From Methylocapsa sp. S129 (lineage in GTDB: Bacteria; Pseudomonadota; Alphaproteobacteria; Rhizobiales; Beijerinckiaceae): 45,529 nucleotides of DNA. This document shows, in pieces, positions 24,894 through 35,906 of this stretch; position 1 is the stretch's first letter; each line of letters begins with the position of its first letter. The translations under genes were made by a program, and so were the position numbers. The notes under the pieces were generated by a model. It searched no databases, was not told the origin of the DNA, and saw nothing but the letters and a program-made list of their open reading frames with translations. Where the stretch lies: NCBI RefSeq assembly GCF_009765995.1, contig NZ_LMUI01000014.1, positions 1 to 45,529 on the forward strand, read 5' to 3'.

Positions 24894-25907
24894 ATGGAAT
24901 CGTTCAAGCCTCTTCTCGGCAAGGTGGCCGCCGGCGCATATTTGAGCCGCGCCGAGGCAGCGGCCGCTTTCGACGCGATGTTGTCGGGCGAGGTCACGCC
25001 AGCGCAAATGGGCGGGTTCCTGATGGGCCTGCGCGTTCGCGGCGAGAGCGTCGAGGAAATCACCGGCGCCGTTTCGGCGATGCGCGCCAAAATGCTGCGC
25101 GTCGAAGCGCCGGCCGATGCCGTGGATGTCGTCGGGACCGGCGGCGACGGATCCGGCTCCTACAATGTTTCGACGCTCGCCGCGATCATCGTCGCGGCCT
25201 GCGGCGTTCCCGTCGCCAAACACGGCAATCGCGCTGCTTCGTCGAAATCGGGCGCGGCCGACGCGCTCGGCGTGCTTGGCGTTAAGATCGGCATCGAACC
25301 GGCGGCGATCGAGCGCTGCATCAAAGAGGCGGGCATCGGCTTCATGATGGCGCCCACGCATCACGCGGCGATGCGCCATGTCGGACCCGCGCGCGTCGAG
25401 CTTGGCACGCGCACGATCTTCAACTTGCTAGGGCCTTTGTCGAACCCCGCCGGCGTTCGGCGCCAATTGATTGGCGTGTTCTCCGGCGCCTGGCTTGAAC
25501 CAGTGGCGCAGGTGTTGCGCAATCTCGGTTCGGAGCGCGTATGGGTCATCCATGGCGGCGACGGCCTCGATGAAATGACGACGACCGGATCGACAAGCGT
25601 GGTTGAATTGCGTGACGGCGAAATCCGCTCCTTCGAGGTGACGCCGGAAGAGGTTGGCCTGAAACGCGCGCAGCCCGCCGACCTCAAGGGCGGCGACGCC
25701 GCATATAATGCCGAAGCGCTGCTCGCAGTGCTTGAGGGGGCCGAGAACGCCTATCGCGACATCGCGCTGCTGAACGCCGCCGGCGCCCTGGTCGTGGCGG
25801 GCAAGGCGCGCGAACTCGGCGAAGGCGTCACTCTCGCGGCGGCGGCGCTCAAATCGGGTGAGGCGCGCCGCACGCTCGCCAAGCTTGTCAAAGTTTCGAA
25901 CGATTGA
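24894..25907 (+). CDS. trpD: anthranilate phosphoribosyltransferase TrpD
   Basis: A 337-residue enzyme that joins anthranilate and PRPP, the second tryptophan-specific step. It has the P-x-Q-M-G-G-F-L-M-G start helix, the PRPP loop [14 protein letters not shown] near residue 81, [12 protein letters not shown] and the metal-binding G-G-D-G-L-D-E. AAGGAG lies 11-16 bases before the ATG. Length is normal. Confidence 0.97.
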   Translation: MESFKPLLGKVAAGAYLSRAEAAAAFDAMLSGEVTPAQMGGFLMGLRVRGESVEEITGAVSAMRAKMLRVEAPADAVDVVGTGGDGSGSYNVSTLAAIIVAACGVPVAKHGNRAASSKSGAADALGVLGVKIGIEPAAIERCIKEAGIGFMMAPTHHAAMRHVGPARVELGTRTIFNLLGPLSNPAGVRRQLIGVFSGAWLEPVAQVLRNLGSERVWVIHGGDGLDEMTTTGSTSVVELRDGEIRSFEVTPEEVGLKRAQPADLKGGDAAYNAEALLAVLEGAENAYRDIALLNAAGALVVAGKARELGEGVTLAAAALKSGEARRTLAKLVKVSND

Positions 25908-25924
25908 CCGGGGCGGGATTGGGC

Positions 25925-26746
25925 ATGTCCGACATTCTGCGCAAGATCGAAGCTTACAAGCGGCGCGAAATCGCCGATGCGAAAGTGCGCGTACCGCGCG
26001 CCACGCTTGAGCGCGAGATCCATGACCAGACGCCGCCGCGCGGTTTTCTTAAGGCGATCGAGCGCGAGCAGGCCGCCGGCCGTTTCGCGCTGATCGCTGA
26101 AATCAAGAAGGCCAGTCCCTCCAAAGGTCTGATCCGCGAACATTTCGATCCGCGCGCGCTCGCCAAAGCTTATCAATCGGGCGGCGCCGCCTGCCTCTCG
26201 GTCCTCACCGACACACCCTCTTTCCAGGGCAAACCCGAGCATGTCGGCATGGCCAGAGCAGCGGCGCGCCTGCCGGTGCTGCGCAAGGATTTCCTGTTCG
26301 ATTCTTATCAGGTGCTTGAGGCGCGCGCCTGGGGCGCCGATTGCATCCTCATCATCATGGCGGCTGTCGACGACGAATGCGCGCGAACCCTCAACAAGAC
26401 GGCCCATGACCTCGGGCTCGACGTGCTGGTCGAGGTGCATGATGAGGAGGAGCTCGCGCGCGCGCTGGCGCTGGAGGCCAGGCTGATCGGCATCAACAAT
26501 CGCGACCTGCGCACATTCCACACGACGTTGGAGGTCTGCGAGCGGCTGTCGCGCCTCATTCCAAAGGACCGGGTCGTCGTCGGCGAAAGCGGCATTTCGC
26601 GCCACGCCGATTGCGTGCGCCTCGCCAATGTCGGCATCGAGACTTTCCTGGTTGGCGAATCCCTGATGCGCAAGGACGATGTCGCGGCGGCGACGCGCGC
26701 GCTGCTGACCGGCGTCGAGCCGGAACATGCAAAGACGGCGCATTGA
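25925..26746 (+). CDS. trpC: indole-3-glycerol-phosphate synthase TrpC
   Basis: TIM-barrel enzyme of 273 residues that closes the indole ring from CdRP. Landmarks: [12 protein letters not shown] (catalytic Lys) at about residue 58, [10 protein letters not shown], and I-G-I-N-N-R-D-L-x-T-F, then V-G-E-S-G-I. I start at the ATG at 25925, seven codons inside the longer frame that begins with a TTG overlapping the trpD stop. Its stop overlaps the moaC start by four bases (TTGA), so translation is coupled. Confidence 0.96.
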   Translation: MSDILRKIEAYKRREIADAKVRVPRATLEREIHDQTPPRGFLKAIEREQAAGRFALIAEIKKASPSKGLIREHFDPRALAKAYQSGGAACLSVLTDTPSFQGKPEHVGMARAAARLPVLRKDFLFDSYQVLEARAWGADCILIIMAAVDDECARTLNKTAHDLGLDVLVEVHDEEELARALALEARLIGINNRDLRTFHTTLEVCERLSRLIPKDRVVVGESGISRHADCVRLANVGIETFLVGESLMRKDDVAAATRALLTGVEPEHAKTAH

Positions 26747-27231
26747 GCGCCCTAAGCCATATCGGCGCTTCGGGCGAGGCGCGCATGGTCGATGTTTCCG
26801 GAAAGAGCGAGACGGCGCGGGTCGCATTGGCCGAGGGCCACGTGATCATGGCCGTGCAGACACTGGCGATGGTCTTGTCGGGCGATGCGAAGAAGGGCGA
26901 TGTGCTGGGCGCGGCGCGCATCGCGGGCATTATGGCGGCCAAGCGAACGCATGAACTGATCCCGCTGTGCCATCCCCTGCTGCTGACCAAAATCTCCGTC
27001 GACATCGCGCCCGACGAGGCGCTGCCCGGCCTGCGCGTGCGCGCCGAGGTGAAAACGCGCGGACAGACCGGCGTCGAAATGGAAGCGCTGACGGCCGTCT
27101 CGATCGCCTGCCTCACCATCTATGACATGGCCAAGGCCGCCGATCGCGGCATGCGCATCGAAGGCGTGCGCTTGCTCGAAAAGAGCGGCGGAAAGTCCGG
27201 CGACTGGCGCGCGCCCGAAAGCGCCGCGTGA
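26743..27231 (+). CDS. moaC: cyclic pyranopterin monophosphate synthase MoaC
   Basis: A 162-residue enzyme of molybdenum cofactor synthesis that converts the MoaA product to cPMP. It has L-S-H-I[11 protein letters not shown] at the start, [13 protein letters not shown] and [11 protein letters not shown]-x-A-x-L-T-I-Y-D-M. The TTG at 26743 gives the family N-terminus, and its last two bases are part of the trpC stop. The stop in turn overlaps the moeA start (GTGA). Placement behind trpC, rather than with moaA, is a recurrent alphaproteobacterial arrangement. Confidence 0.95.
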   Translation: MSALSHIGASGEARMVDVSGKSETARVALAEGHVIMAVQTLAMVLSGDAKKGDVLGAARIAGIMAAKRTHELIPLCHPLLLTKISVDIAPDEALPGLRVRAEVKTRGQTGVEMEALTAVSIACLTIYDMAKAADRGMRIEGVRLLEKSGGKSGDWRAPESAA

Positions 27232-28463
27232 GCGCCGAGGGCATGATCTCGGTCGCCGAGGCTTTGGCCCGCGTGCTCGCCTCGGCGCCAAAACCCGTCA
27301 CAGAGGAATCCGTTTCCATCGAGGCCGCCCTCGGGCGCACGCTGGCGAGCGACCTTCACGCCCTGCGCACGCAGCCGCCGTTCGCCAATTCCGCGATGGA
27401 CGGATACGCGTTGCGCGCCGCCGACACCGCGCCTTCCCTTGCGAGGTTGAGGGTGATCGGCGAATCGGCGGCCGGGCGCGCCTTTACCGGCGCGGTTGGC
27501 GCGCATGAGGCCGTGCGTATCTTCACCGGAGCGCCGATGCCCCAAGGCGCCGACGCGGTTCTGATCCAGGAGAATGCCGCGCGCGAGGGTGATTTACTCG
27601 TCGCGAAAACCCGCGAGACCTCGCGCCATAATGTGCGGGACGCAGGGATAGACTTTGTCGAAGGCGAGCTCTTGCTGCCGGCGGGGCGGCGATTGAGTCC
27701 GCGCGATCTTGCTCTCGCCGCCGCCGCCAACCATCCGACCCTCGCAGTGCGACGGCGGCCGCGCGTCGCTATTCTGGCGACCGGCGACGAACTCGTGCGG
27801 CCGGGCGATGCGCTTGGCCCCTCGCAGATCGTGGCGTCCAACAATTATGCGATCGCCGGCATTGTCGCGGCATGCGGCGGCGAATCGGTCGATCTTGGCA
27901 TAGCCGCCGACGAAATGGGCGCCCTCGCGCGCAGCTTCCGCCGCGCTCAGGAGATCGAAGCCGATATTCTCGTGACCCTTGGGGGCGCCTCGGTCGGCGA
28001 TTACGATCTTGTGCAGCGGGCGCTGGTCGACGCCGGTCTCGAATTGGGCTTCTGGCGCATCGCCATGCGCCCCGGCAAGCCGCTGATGCAGGGGCGGCTC
28101 GGCGCCATGCGCGTGCTCGGCTTGCCGGGCAATCCCGTATCCTCGGTTGTCTGCGCGATTCTGTTCCTGGCGCCGCTGTTGCGCGCGCTTGCCGGCGATC
28201 CCCAAGCCGGCGCTGATGTCAGCGAACCGGCGGCGCTCGGCGCGGATGTCGCCGCCAACGATATGCGGCAGGATTATCTGCGTGCGACATTGGCGCGCGA
28301 CGCAGGCGGCGCGCTGGTCGCGACGCCCTTCACGAGCCAGGATTCGTCGCTGGTCAAATTGCTGGCGCGAGCCCAATGCCTCGTCGTTCGCCCGCCCCAC
28401 GCGCCCGCGACGCGACGCGGCGAGGCTTGTCGGATCATCAGGCTCGACGAATGGGGGCTCTGA
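27228..28463 (+). CDS. moeA: molybdopterin molybdenumtransferase MoeA
   Basis: A 411-residue enzyme that inserts molybdate into adenylylated molybdopterin. It has [10 protein letters not shown] near residue 54, G-A-P-M-P-x-G-A-D-A-V, the A-T-G-D-E-L-V domain start and [10 protein letters not shown], and the C-terminal P-G-N-P-V-S-S. GTG at 27228 overlaps the moaC stop by four bases; ATG at 27243 is an alternative. It converges on guaB with a nine-base gap. Confidence 0.95.
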   Translation: MSAEGMISVAEALARVLASAPKPVTEESVSIEAALGRTLASDLHALRTQPPFANSAMDGYALRAADTAPSLARLRVIGESAAGRAFTGAVGAHEAVRIFTGAPMPQGADAVLIQENAAREGDLLVAKTRETSRHNVRDAGIDFVEGELLLPAGRRLSPRDLALAAAANHPTLAVRRRPRVAILATGDELVRPGDALGPSQIVASNNYAIAGIVAACGGESVDLGIAADEMGALARSFRRAQEIEADILVTLGGASVGDYDLVQRALVDAGLELGFWRIAMRPGKPLMQGRLGAMRVLGLPGNPVSSVVCAILFLAPLLRALAGDPQAGADVSEPAALGADVAANDMRQDYLRATLARDAGGALVATPFTSQDSSLVKLLARAQCLVVRPPHAPATRRGEACRIIRLDEWGL

Positions 28464-28472
28464 CCAATTCGT

Positions 28473-30011
<1,539 letters not shown>

Positions 30012-30200
30012 TCAAGGGCGCGATTCCCGCGCGTGGCATGGGCTGTTAACACGGTCGATCTCGCGCGAACAGGGCGTCGTATTGTCCGATCAACGCTTCG
30101 TGAGCATTCTTCTGGCGCCGAAGCGCGCCAAAAGCGCCGCCAAACGTTGCGGCCTTCGCCGCGCGGCGCCACAAGGGGACTTCGATTTGCCAGAGTCACC

Positions 30201-31619
30201 ATGCGACCCGCTGTTCTGACGCCTTTCATCATCGCCACCGCCCTGTTCATGGAAAATATGGACGGGACGGTGCTCTCGACTTCACTGCCCGCGATCGCCC
30301 TCGATCTGCATCAGGATCCAATTGTTCTAAAACTGGCGCTGACCGCCTATATGCTGACGCTGGCGGTGTTCATTCCGGCAAGCGGCTGGGTCGCCGACCG
30401 CTTCGGCGCCCGCACCGTCTTTTGCTCGGCCATCGGCGTTTTCACCCTTGGATCAATTCTCTGCGGCGCCTCCAATTCCCTGGGCACATTGATCGCCGCC
30501 CGCATTTTCCAAGGCGTCGGCGGCGCGATGATGGTGCCCGTCGGGCGGCTGGTTCTGCTGCGTAGCGTCTCGAAGAGCGACCTTGTCCGCGCACTTGCCT
30601 ATCTGACAATTCCGGCGATGATCGGTCCGGTTGCAGGGCCGCCGCTTGGTGGCTTCATCACAACCTATTTCCATTGGCGCTGGATTTTCTGGATCAATGT
30701 CCCGATCGGAATCCTCGGGATCGCGCTGGCCCTGACTTTCATCGAAAATCTGCGCGAAAAGACGGTGACGCGTTTCGACTTCACCGGGTTCCTGCTGTCG
30801 GGGTTCGGGCTCGCGACATTCATTTTCGGACTGACCCTGATCGGGCGCGGCTTCGTTTCCGCGCCCGTCAACGCGGCGATGATCGTGCTCGGCCTCGCCT
30901 CGCTGATCGCCTATGTCCGCCACGCCCGTCGCGAGCCCAACGCAATCCTGGACCTCAGCCTGCTGTCGATACCAACCTTCTTCTCGAGCGCTGTCGGCGG
31001 CTTCATCTTTCGCGTCGGCATCGGGGCCATTCCGTTCCTGTTGCCGTTGCTGTTGCAACTTGGCTTCGGATTGACGCCCTTCGCATCGGGTTCTCTCACC
31101 TTCGCGGCGGCGGCGGGCGCGATGATGATGAAGTTCTCCGCAAGCGCGATCCTTCGCCGCTTCGGCTTTCGCCGCGTTCTGATCATCACGGCCGTCATCA
31201 GCGCAATCTTCCTCGCGTCATACGGCCTCTTCACGCAGACGACACCGGGCTGGCTCATCTTGACCGCCCTGTTGCTAGGCGGCTTTTTCCGCTCGCTGGA
31301 ATTCACCGCGCTCAACGCCATCGGCTATGCCGACATCTCCTTGGCGAAAATGAGCCGCGCGACGAGCTTTTCCAGCGTTTCGCAGCAGATGTCGCAGACC
31401 GTCGGCATCGCGGCCGGCGCCGCGGCGCTCGAATCCGTGCAATTTTTTTACGGCGACGGCGCCCTGGTCACCCGGGATTTTGGGCCCGCCTTCTTCGTCG
31501 TGGCGCTGATCTCGGTCGCCTCGGTCGCGATCTTCGCGCGCCTGACGCCGGATGCCGGCGCCGAAGTCTCCGGGCGCAAGGCCGCCGTCGGTGAAACGGC
31601 CCCCGCGGCGGCGGAGTAA
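30201..31619 (+). CDS. MFS drug efflux permease, DHA2 (EmrB/QacA) type
   Basis: A 472-residue MFS transporter with about 14 hydrophobic helices. The conserved helix-1 segment L-F-M-E-N-M-D-G-T-V and the 2-3 loop G-W-V-A-D-R-F-G-A-R are DHA2-type, and motif C is P-A-M-I-G-P-V-A-G-P-P-L-G-G-F in helix 5. Such permeases export drugs, dyes or metabolites using the proton gradient. I start at ATG 30201 because the 56-codon extension upstream shows no membrane segments or homology. No regulator or EmrA-like adaptor is adjacent, so the substrate cannot be deduced. Confidence 0.88.
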   Translation: MRPAVLTPFIIATALFMENMDGTVLSTSLPAIALDLHQDPIVLKLALTAYMLTLAVFIPASGWVADRFGARTVFCSAIGVFTLGSILCGASNSLGTLIAARIFQGVGGAMMVPVGRLVLLRSVSKSDLVRALAYLTIPAMIGPVAGPPLGGFITTYFHWRWIFWINVPIGILGIALALTFIENLREKTVTRFDFTGFLLSGFGLATFIFGLTLIGRGFVSAPVNAAMIVLGLASLIAYVRHARREPNAILDLSLLSIPTFFSSAVGGFIFRVGIGAIPFLLPLLLQLGFGLTPFASGSLTFAAAAGAMMMKFSASAILRRFGFRRVLIITAVISAIFLASYGLFTQTTPGWLILTALLLGGFFRSLEFTALNAIGYADISLAKMSRATSFSSVSQQMSQTVGIAAGAAALESVQFFYGDGALVTRDFGPAFFVVALISVASVAIFARLTPDAGAEVSGRKAAVGETAPAAAE

Positions 31620-31637
31620 GAACCCGAGCGCCGGCCG

Positions 31638-32342
31638 CTAGCTCGGCCGCCCTCGAAACCCCGTCGCCAGCACATAGAGTTCGGCGCTTCCCGCGCGACT
31701 CGCCTTCGGCTTGAGGTGGCGGACGGTCGCAAAGTCGCGCTTCAGGCTGGCGAGCAATTCGCCCTCGGTGCCGCCATGCAGCACTTTGGCGAGGAAGAAG
31801 CCGTTCGGCGCCAGGATTCCGCGCGCAAAATCAGCGGCGAGCTCGGCAAGACCGACTATGCGCAGGTGATCCGTCTTGCGATGACCGGTCGCATTGGCCG
31901 CCATATCGGACAGCACGCCGTCGGCGGGGCCGCCGAGCATCGCCGTCAATCGCGCGGGCGCCTCTGGATCGTGGAAATCCATCACCTTGAATTCGACGCC
32001 CTCGATAGGATCGATATCGAGCAGGTCAATGCCGACCACCCTGCCCTTACCATCGGGCGAACCGACGCTTTTGGCGGCGATCTGCGACCAGCCGCCCGGC
32101 GCCGCGCCAAGATCGACGATTCTCTGGCCGAGTTTGAACAGGTGGTATTTCTCAGCGATTTCGATCAGCTTATAGGCGGCGCGGGACCGGAATCCTTCCC
32201 GTCGCGCTTGCGCGACGAAAGGATCGTTCAATTGGCGCTCCAGCCAAAGCGTCGACGAGAGGCTGCGCTTCTTGGCGGTGCGCACCTTCGTCTTGAGCGA
32301 GCGACCGCCCTCGTGTCCTGAGCCACCCCCGCCTGTGGCCAT
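31638..32342 (-). CDS. rlmE: 23S rRNA 2'-O-methyltransferase RlmE (FtsJ/RrmJ)
   Basis: A 234-residue FtsJ-type enzyme that methylates the ribose of U2552 (E. coli numbering) in 23S rRNA. The start of the fold is R-S-R-A-A-Y-K-L, SAM motif I is V-D-L-G-A-A-P-G-G-W-S-Q, and the catalytic K-D-K-E set is represented by Lys in A-Y-K-L, Asp in L-S-D-M-A, Lys in F-L-A-K-V and a Glu near the end. A basic, glycine-rich N-terminus of about 30 residues is longer than in E. coli. It starts three bases after the ppx/gppA stop, indicating one transcript. Confidence 0.95.
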   Translation of the reverse strand: MATGGGGSGHEGGRSLKTKVRTAKKRSLSSTLWLERQLNDPFVAQARREGFRSRAAYKLIEIAEKYHLFKLGQRIVDLGAAPGGWSQIAAKSVGSPDGKGRVVGIDLLDIDPIEGVEFKVMDFHDPEAPARLTAMLGGPADGVLSDMAANATGHRKTDHLRIVGLAELAADFARGILAPNGFFLAKVLHGGTEGELLASLKRDFATVRHLKPKASRAGSAELYVLATGFRGRPS

Positions 32343-32345
32343 GAA

Positions 32346-33443
32346 TCAGTGACCCATTCTGTTGGCGTGCGGGCCGCCGCGATCGGCGCTCATCAATTGG
32401 GTGAGCATGCCTTCACGCAGGCCCCGATCGGCGATGCGGATGCGCTCGGCGGGGAAACTCTGGCGGATCGCCTCAAGAATCGCGCACCCGGCCAGCACCA
32501 GATCGGCGCGCTCGTGGCCGATGCAGGGATTGGCCGAGCGTTGCGCATAGGTCATCGACCGCAATCTGCCGATTGTCGCGTCAACTTCGCTGCTGGTCAG
32601 CCAGAGTCCGTCGATTTGCCGCCGGTCGTATCGGGGCAAATTCAGATGGACGCCGGCGATTGTCGTGACGGTGCCTGAAGTGCCCAGCAGGTGAAAATGG
32701 GCGCATCGCGCCTCGCCCGCCACGCGAAGGGCGAAAGGCGCCAATTGATCGGCGACGAATTGGGTCATTGCCGCGAATGTTTCGTCGCTGACATCATTGC
32801 CGCCGAATTTCTCGGCGAGCGTCACGACGCCTAGACGAAGCGATTCCCATGCCCGAATTCGCCGAGCTGTTGAATCGTCGAAGCCTTCCCCGCCTCGCCC
32901 TTCTTCGCCCGACAGCCAGACAATCTCCGACGACCCGCCGCCGATGTCGAACAGCACGATCGAACGGGCATTTTGGTCGGCAAGGGCGCCGCACCCGGCC
33001 GCCGCCAGATGCGCCTCGGTCTCGCGATCGACGATTTCAAGCTGGATCCCAAGGCGATCGCGCACGTCTTCAAGGAATTGGATGCCGTTCGCCGCGGATC
33101 GACACGCCTCGGTGGCGATCATGCGCGCGCGCGCGACGCCATGGATACGCATCTTGTCGCGGCAAACGGTCAAGGCGCTGATCGTGCGCGCGATCGCCGC
33201 CTCGCTGAGACGGCCGGTCTGCGACAACCCTTCGCCAAGCCTTACAATACGGGAAAACGAATCGATGACCCTGAACCCGTCCACCGTCGGGCGGGCGATC
33301 AGCAACCGGCAATTATTGGTGCCAAGGTCCAAAGCGGCGTAGGGACCCCGCGGCGCGCGGCCGAGCGGCGGGCCCCCATCCATGCCGGACGCGCGCTTCG
33401 GCGTCGGCCCAAAGGGCGAGCCGAGCGGCGAGATGACAGTCAA
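32346..33443 (-). CDS. Ppx/GppA family exopolyphosphatase / pppGpp phosphatase
   Basis: A 365-residue Ppx/GppA protein (ASKHA fold) that hydrolyses polyphosphate ends and/or pppGpp. The phosphate-1 motif is A-L-D-L-G-T-N-N-C-R-L-L, the second is V-L-F-D-I-G-G-G-S-S-E, and the G-T-S-G-T-V-T-T motif follows. The length matches single-domain alphaproteobacterial members rather than the 500-residue E. coli enzymes. Start choice: TTG 33443 has GAGGAG seven bases upstream. An ATG at 33488 lacks a good site, and a still longer frame to 33641 overlaps the DUF192 gene. Paired with rlmE, a recurrent arrangement in Rhizobiales. It would work against the PPK2 enzyme encoded at 3003-3869. Confidence 0.92.
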   Translation of the reverse strand: MTVISPLGSPFGPTPKRASGMDGGPPLGRAPRGPYAALDLGTNNCRLLIARPTVDGFRVIDSFSRIVRLGEGLSQTGRLSEAAIARTISALTVCRDKMRIHGVARARMIATEACRSAANGIQFLEDVRDRLGIQLEIVDRETEAHLAAAGCGALADQNARSIVLFDIGGGSSEIVWLSGEEGRGGEGFDDSTARRIRAWESLRLGVVTLAEKFGGNDVSDETFAAMTQFVADQLAPFALRVAGEARCAHFHLLGTSGTVTTIAGVHLNLPRYDRRQIDGLWLTSSEVDATIGRLRSMTYAQRSANPCIGHERADLVLAGCAILEAIRQSFPAERIRIADRGLREGMLTQLMSADRGGPHANRMGH

Positions 33444-33547
33444 GCGCAAACTCCTCGCGCCCGAAACAGCCTGCGTCCGGGCGAACATTCGCCGCAATTG
33501 TAACAACGTGGCGGAAGGATGCAATGCGGGCGTGGCGCAGCCGGGCG

Positions 33548-34045
33548 TCAGGGCGCGAATATCGGATGCCTGACCTTGTCGCCGGGTTTGAGCCCAATGC
33601 TCTCCGCGACCCCGCCATTGACTTCGAGAACGCCATAGCAAGGCCTTTCGGAAGGGATCAGGCGTTCCGACAGGGGCTCCGCGTTGGCGGCGATGCTGAC
33701 GACCGTTCCGGCATGAGAGATGAAAATCATGTCGAGCGGGATATAGGTGTTCTTCATCCAGAACGTGACCGGCTCTTCGCGTTTGAAATCGAAAAGCATG
33801 CCGCGATCGGCCGGCATGAACCGGCGATACATCAGGCCCTTTTCCCGCTCGGCGTCGTTGCGCGCGAGTTCAACCGAAAAAGCGTGAACGCCCGTCGACG
33901 TCACAATCTCAAGTTTGTCAAAGGTTTGCGCCAAGGCTCCAATGGAGCCCCCTATGGCGAAATAGGCAAAGACAAACAACGCCGCCGCGAATCGGCGCGG
34001 CGCACGCCAACTGAGAGCTGAGGTCGACCTGATCGGCACGTTCAC
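33548..34045 (-). CDS. DUF192 protein, probably exported
   Basis: A DUF192 (COG1430) protein. The family core starts after the signal with V-E-L-A-R-N-D-A-E-R-E-K-G-L-M-Y-R and has the landmarks M-L-F-D-F and F-W-M-K-N-T-Y-I-P-L-D-M-I-F-I. Its role in bacteria is unknown. A basic stretch (W-R-A-P-R-R) then hydrophobic residues ending in A-L-A-Q gives a clear signal peptide or anchor. Start is uncertain: GTG 34045 gives a normal signal peptide, but TTG 34099 and TTG 34072 are also in frame and GTG 34039 follows. It is preceded by the double-CSD gene on the same strand, an arrangement I associate with rhizobia. Confidence 0.85.
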   Translation of the reverse strand: MNVPIRSTSALSWRAPRRFAAALFVFAYFAIGGSIGALAQTFDKLEIVTSTGVHAFSVELARNDAEREKGLMYRRFMPADRGMLFDFKREEPVTFWMKNTYIPLDMIFISHAGTVVSIAANAEPLSERLIPSERPCYGVLEVNGGVAESIGLKPGDKVRHPIFAP

Positions 34046-34183
34046 GCCTGCCTTTTCAATAATGGCTGTCAAAGAACGCCGGCAGACGGGGAAACCCAAA
34101 CGATTTCCTCTCGAAATCGCGGCGCGCGAGGACGCCCTATCTGCTGGCTGAATGTGTCGAATTTGGCACGGCCCCGCCCGGAC

Positions 34184-34777
34184 TCAATGCGAGGAAAGCA
34201 GCTTTGAGCCCTCGAGCGGCCGCACTTCGGCAGCCATCAAGCCCTTCGGGCCTGGACCAAAACGCGCGAGAAGGCTATCGCCCGGCTTGACGTCCGCAAA
34301 TCCGTAGCGGCGCAGCGTCTCCATATGGACGAATATGTCTTCCGTGCCCTCGCCGCGCGACAGGAAACCGAAGCCGCGAATGCGATTAAACCATTTGACG
34401 ATGACAATTTCGAAGCTGCCGACTTCGGTGACCTGCACATGCGTGCGCGCCGGCGCCAATTGGGAGGGATGAACGGGTTCGCCAGCCTCAACGGAAAGGA
34501 CGCGGAACACTTGCATGCCCCTGTCCCCGCGCACGACTTCAGCAACGACGCGCGCGCCTTCGTGGATCGATTGAAAGCCGTCTCGCCTCAACACCGTGAC
34601 GTGAAGTAAAACGTCAGGCTCGCCGCCATCGGGGATGATAAAGCCATAGCCCTTGGACACATCAAACCATTTGACGCGCCCGGCCATCTCCACAAGCGCG
34701 CCGCGATGACCCTCTTCCGACAGACCCGGGGCCTCGCCGCCAATCTCAAGATGAGATTTAGAACCGTTCGCGCTCAA
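34184..34777 (-). CDS. double cold-shock-domain protein
   Basis: A 197-residue RNA/DNA-binding protein with two cold-shock domains, at about residues 31-97 and 118-185. Domain 1 has [15 protein letters not shown] with D-V-L-L-H-V. Domain 2 has [13 protein letters not shown] with D-I-F-V-H-M. Both carry RNP1- and RNP2-like patches. Single-domain CspA is about 70 residues; the two-domain form with the [10 protein letters not shown] ending is typical of Rhizobiales. I use the TTG at 34777 because GGGGGAG lies eight bases upstream. The frame continues to a TTG at 34816 without a comparable site. The first ATG is at about residue 31, at the start of domain 1. It may encode an RNA chaperone for cold or stress (inference). 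Confidence 0.9.
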   Translation of the reverse strand: MSANGSKSHLEIGGEAPGLSEEGHRGALVEMAGRVKWFDVSKGYGFIIPDGGEPDVLLHVTVLRRDGFQSIHEGARVVAEVVRGDRGMQVFRVLSVEAGEPVHPSQLAPARTHVQVTEVGSFEIVIVKWFNRIRGFGFLSRGEGTEDIFVHMETLRRYGFADVKPGDSLLARFGPGPKGLMAAEVRPLEGSKLLSSH

Positions 34778-35392
34778 TTTATCGGCTCCCCCAACGAATA
34801 CAGCATCCCTCAACAAACAATAAATCTAGGCGAACAAAACATCCCGCTCGCATGCATCGACAAAATCGTCGGCGCTCCCGCACATGCTCAATGTTCGGCT
34901 ATTCTTCCTTCGCAAATCGCTTGTCGGATAAATCGCCGCTCCATTAACCCTGATTCACTCGGGTCGCCGGTCAATCTGAGCGTGAGCCAAGTGATTCTCT
35001 CACATGAAGGATAGCAAAACGCCGCAGGCGACCTAGTAAAATCTTCGCCCGCTTGCGAAACCTTGTGGACAGCCCTTCATCGATCGAAATTTTCCGCGGG
35101 ACCGCGCGGCGCACCGCGCGCGGGGCGTTTTCCGCTGCGTCCAGCCCCATCCATGGCGATCGAATCAGGCCTCAGCGCCGCGCGACGACGCCCGCGCACC
35201 AACGCAAACACGGCGCCGAAAGTCTCGAGCGTGATTTTGATTCATCTTTGGGAAAACGCGCCGCAAGCAAAGGCTGGATACGCGATCGAGAAAAGGCGTG
35301 CCCGTAGCTCGCGCGCGCCACGAAATCCCTCGAGGCGCGCGGCGTCGGTCAAGCCGAAATAGGAAACAGCGCTGCGCAGAACGCCCCGAATT
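34778..35392. other. 615-base gene-poor gap downstream of rpoZ
   Basis: No convincing gene. Two overlapping plus-strand frames (35053-35307 and 35063-35362) are basic, low-complexity and without homology I recognise. The minus strand after the rpoZ stop contains a frame broken by stops. In many alphaproteobacteria relA/spoT follows rpoZ, but nothing of it is visible here. The first part (34778-35000) is AT-rich and should hold the promoter of the double-CSD gene. Confidence 0.5.
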
Positions 35393-35788
35393 TTATTCCG
35401 CTTCGTCTTCGGGTTCGGGTGGCGGCGCCATGCCTTCGAGGCCGCGCAACAGGTCTTCTTCGGTCATACGATCGAACTGGGCGTCGCCGCCAGCGTCGGC
35501 CTGGCCGGCAAAGGCGTTGTTGACCATCGGCGGCGCCGCCTCGGCCTCGGGCTCGTCGACCTCGACATGCTTTTGCAGCGAATGAATCAGATCTTCCTTC
35601 AAATCGCCCGGCGTCAAATGAGCGTCGGCGATTTCGCGCAAGGCGACGACCGGGTTCTTGTCATTATCGCGCGCCACGGTGATCTGGGCGCCGGAGGAAA
35701 TCATCCTCGCGCGGTGACTGGCCATTAAAACGAGATCGAAGCGATTCTCGATCTTGTCGATGCAATCCTCGACGGTGACGCGCGCCAT
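35393..35788 (-). CDS. rpoZ: RNA polymerase omega subunit
   Basis: A 131-residue omega subunit that helps assemble RNA polymerase and, with beta prime, contributes to ppGpp binding. The core [23 protein letters not shown] is characteristic, followed by [11 protein letters not shown]. The acidic C-terminal half is usual for alphaproteobacteria. GGAG lies just before the ATG. No relA/spoT follows, which is a departure from the common rpoZ-relA order. Confidence 0.96.
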   Translation of the reverse strand: MARVTVEDCIDKIENRFDLVLMASHRARMISSGAQITVARDNDKNPVVALREIADAHLTPGDLKEDLIHSLQKHVEVDEPEAEAAPPMVNNAFAGQADAGGDAQFDRMTEEDLLRGLEGMAPPPEPEDEAE

Positions 35789-35906
35789 GGCAACTCCTCA
35801 AAAACGGTCAGCAATGAAAGGGTTGCAGGCCTCCTACACCGCCAACCCCGGCAAAGCAAGACAATCGATCCGGCCTCGCAGCCGAATCAGGCTTTTCCGG
35901 GGCGTC

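Noticed and set aside
33526-33545. tRNA-Pro-like string GGGCGTGGCGCAGCC on the plus strand
   Set aside because: The sequence that follows is the coding end of the DUF192 gene on the other strand. No anticodon arm, T-arm GTTCGA or matching acceptor stem can be drawn.
35053-35362. Two overlapping short plus-strand frames downstream of rpoZ
   Set aside because: Basic, low-complexity translations with no homology or ribosome binding site.
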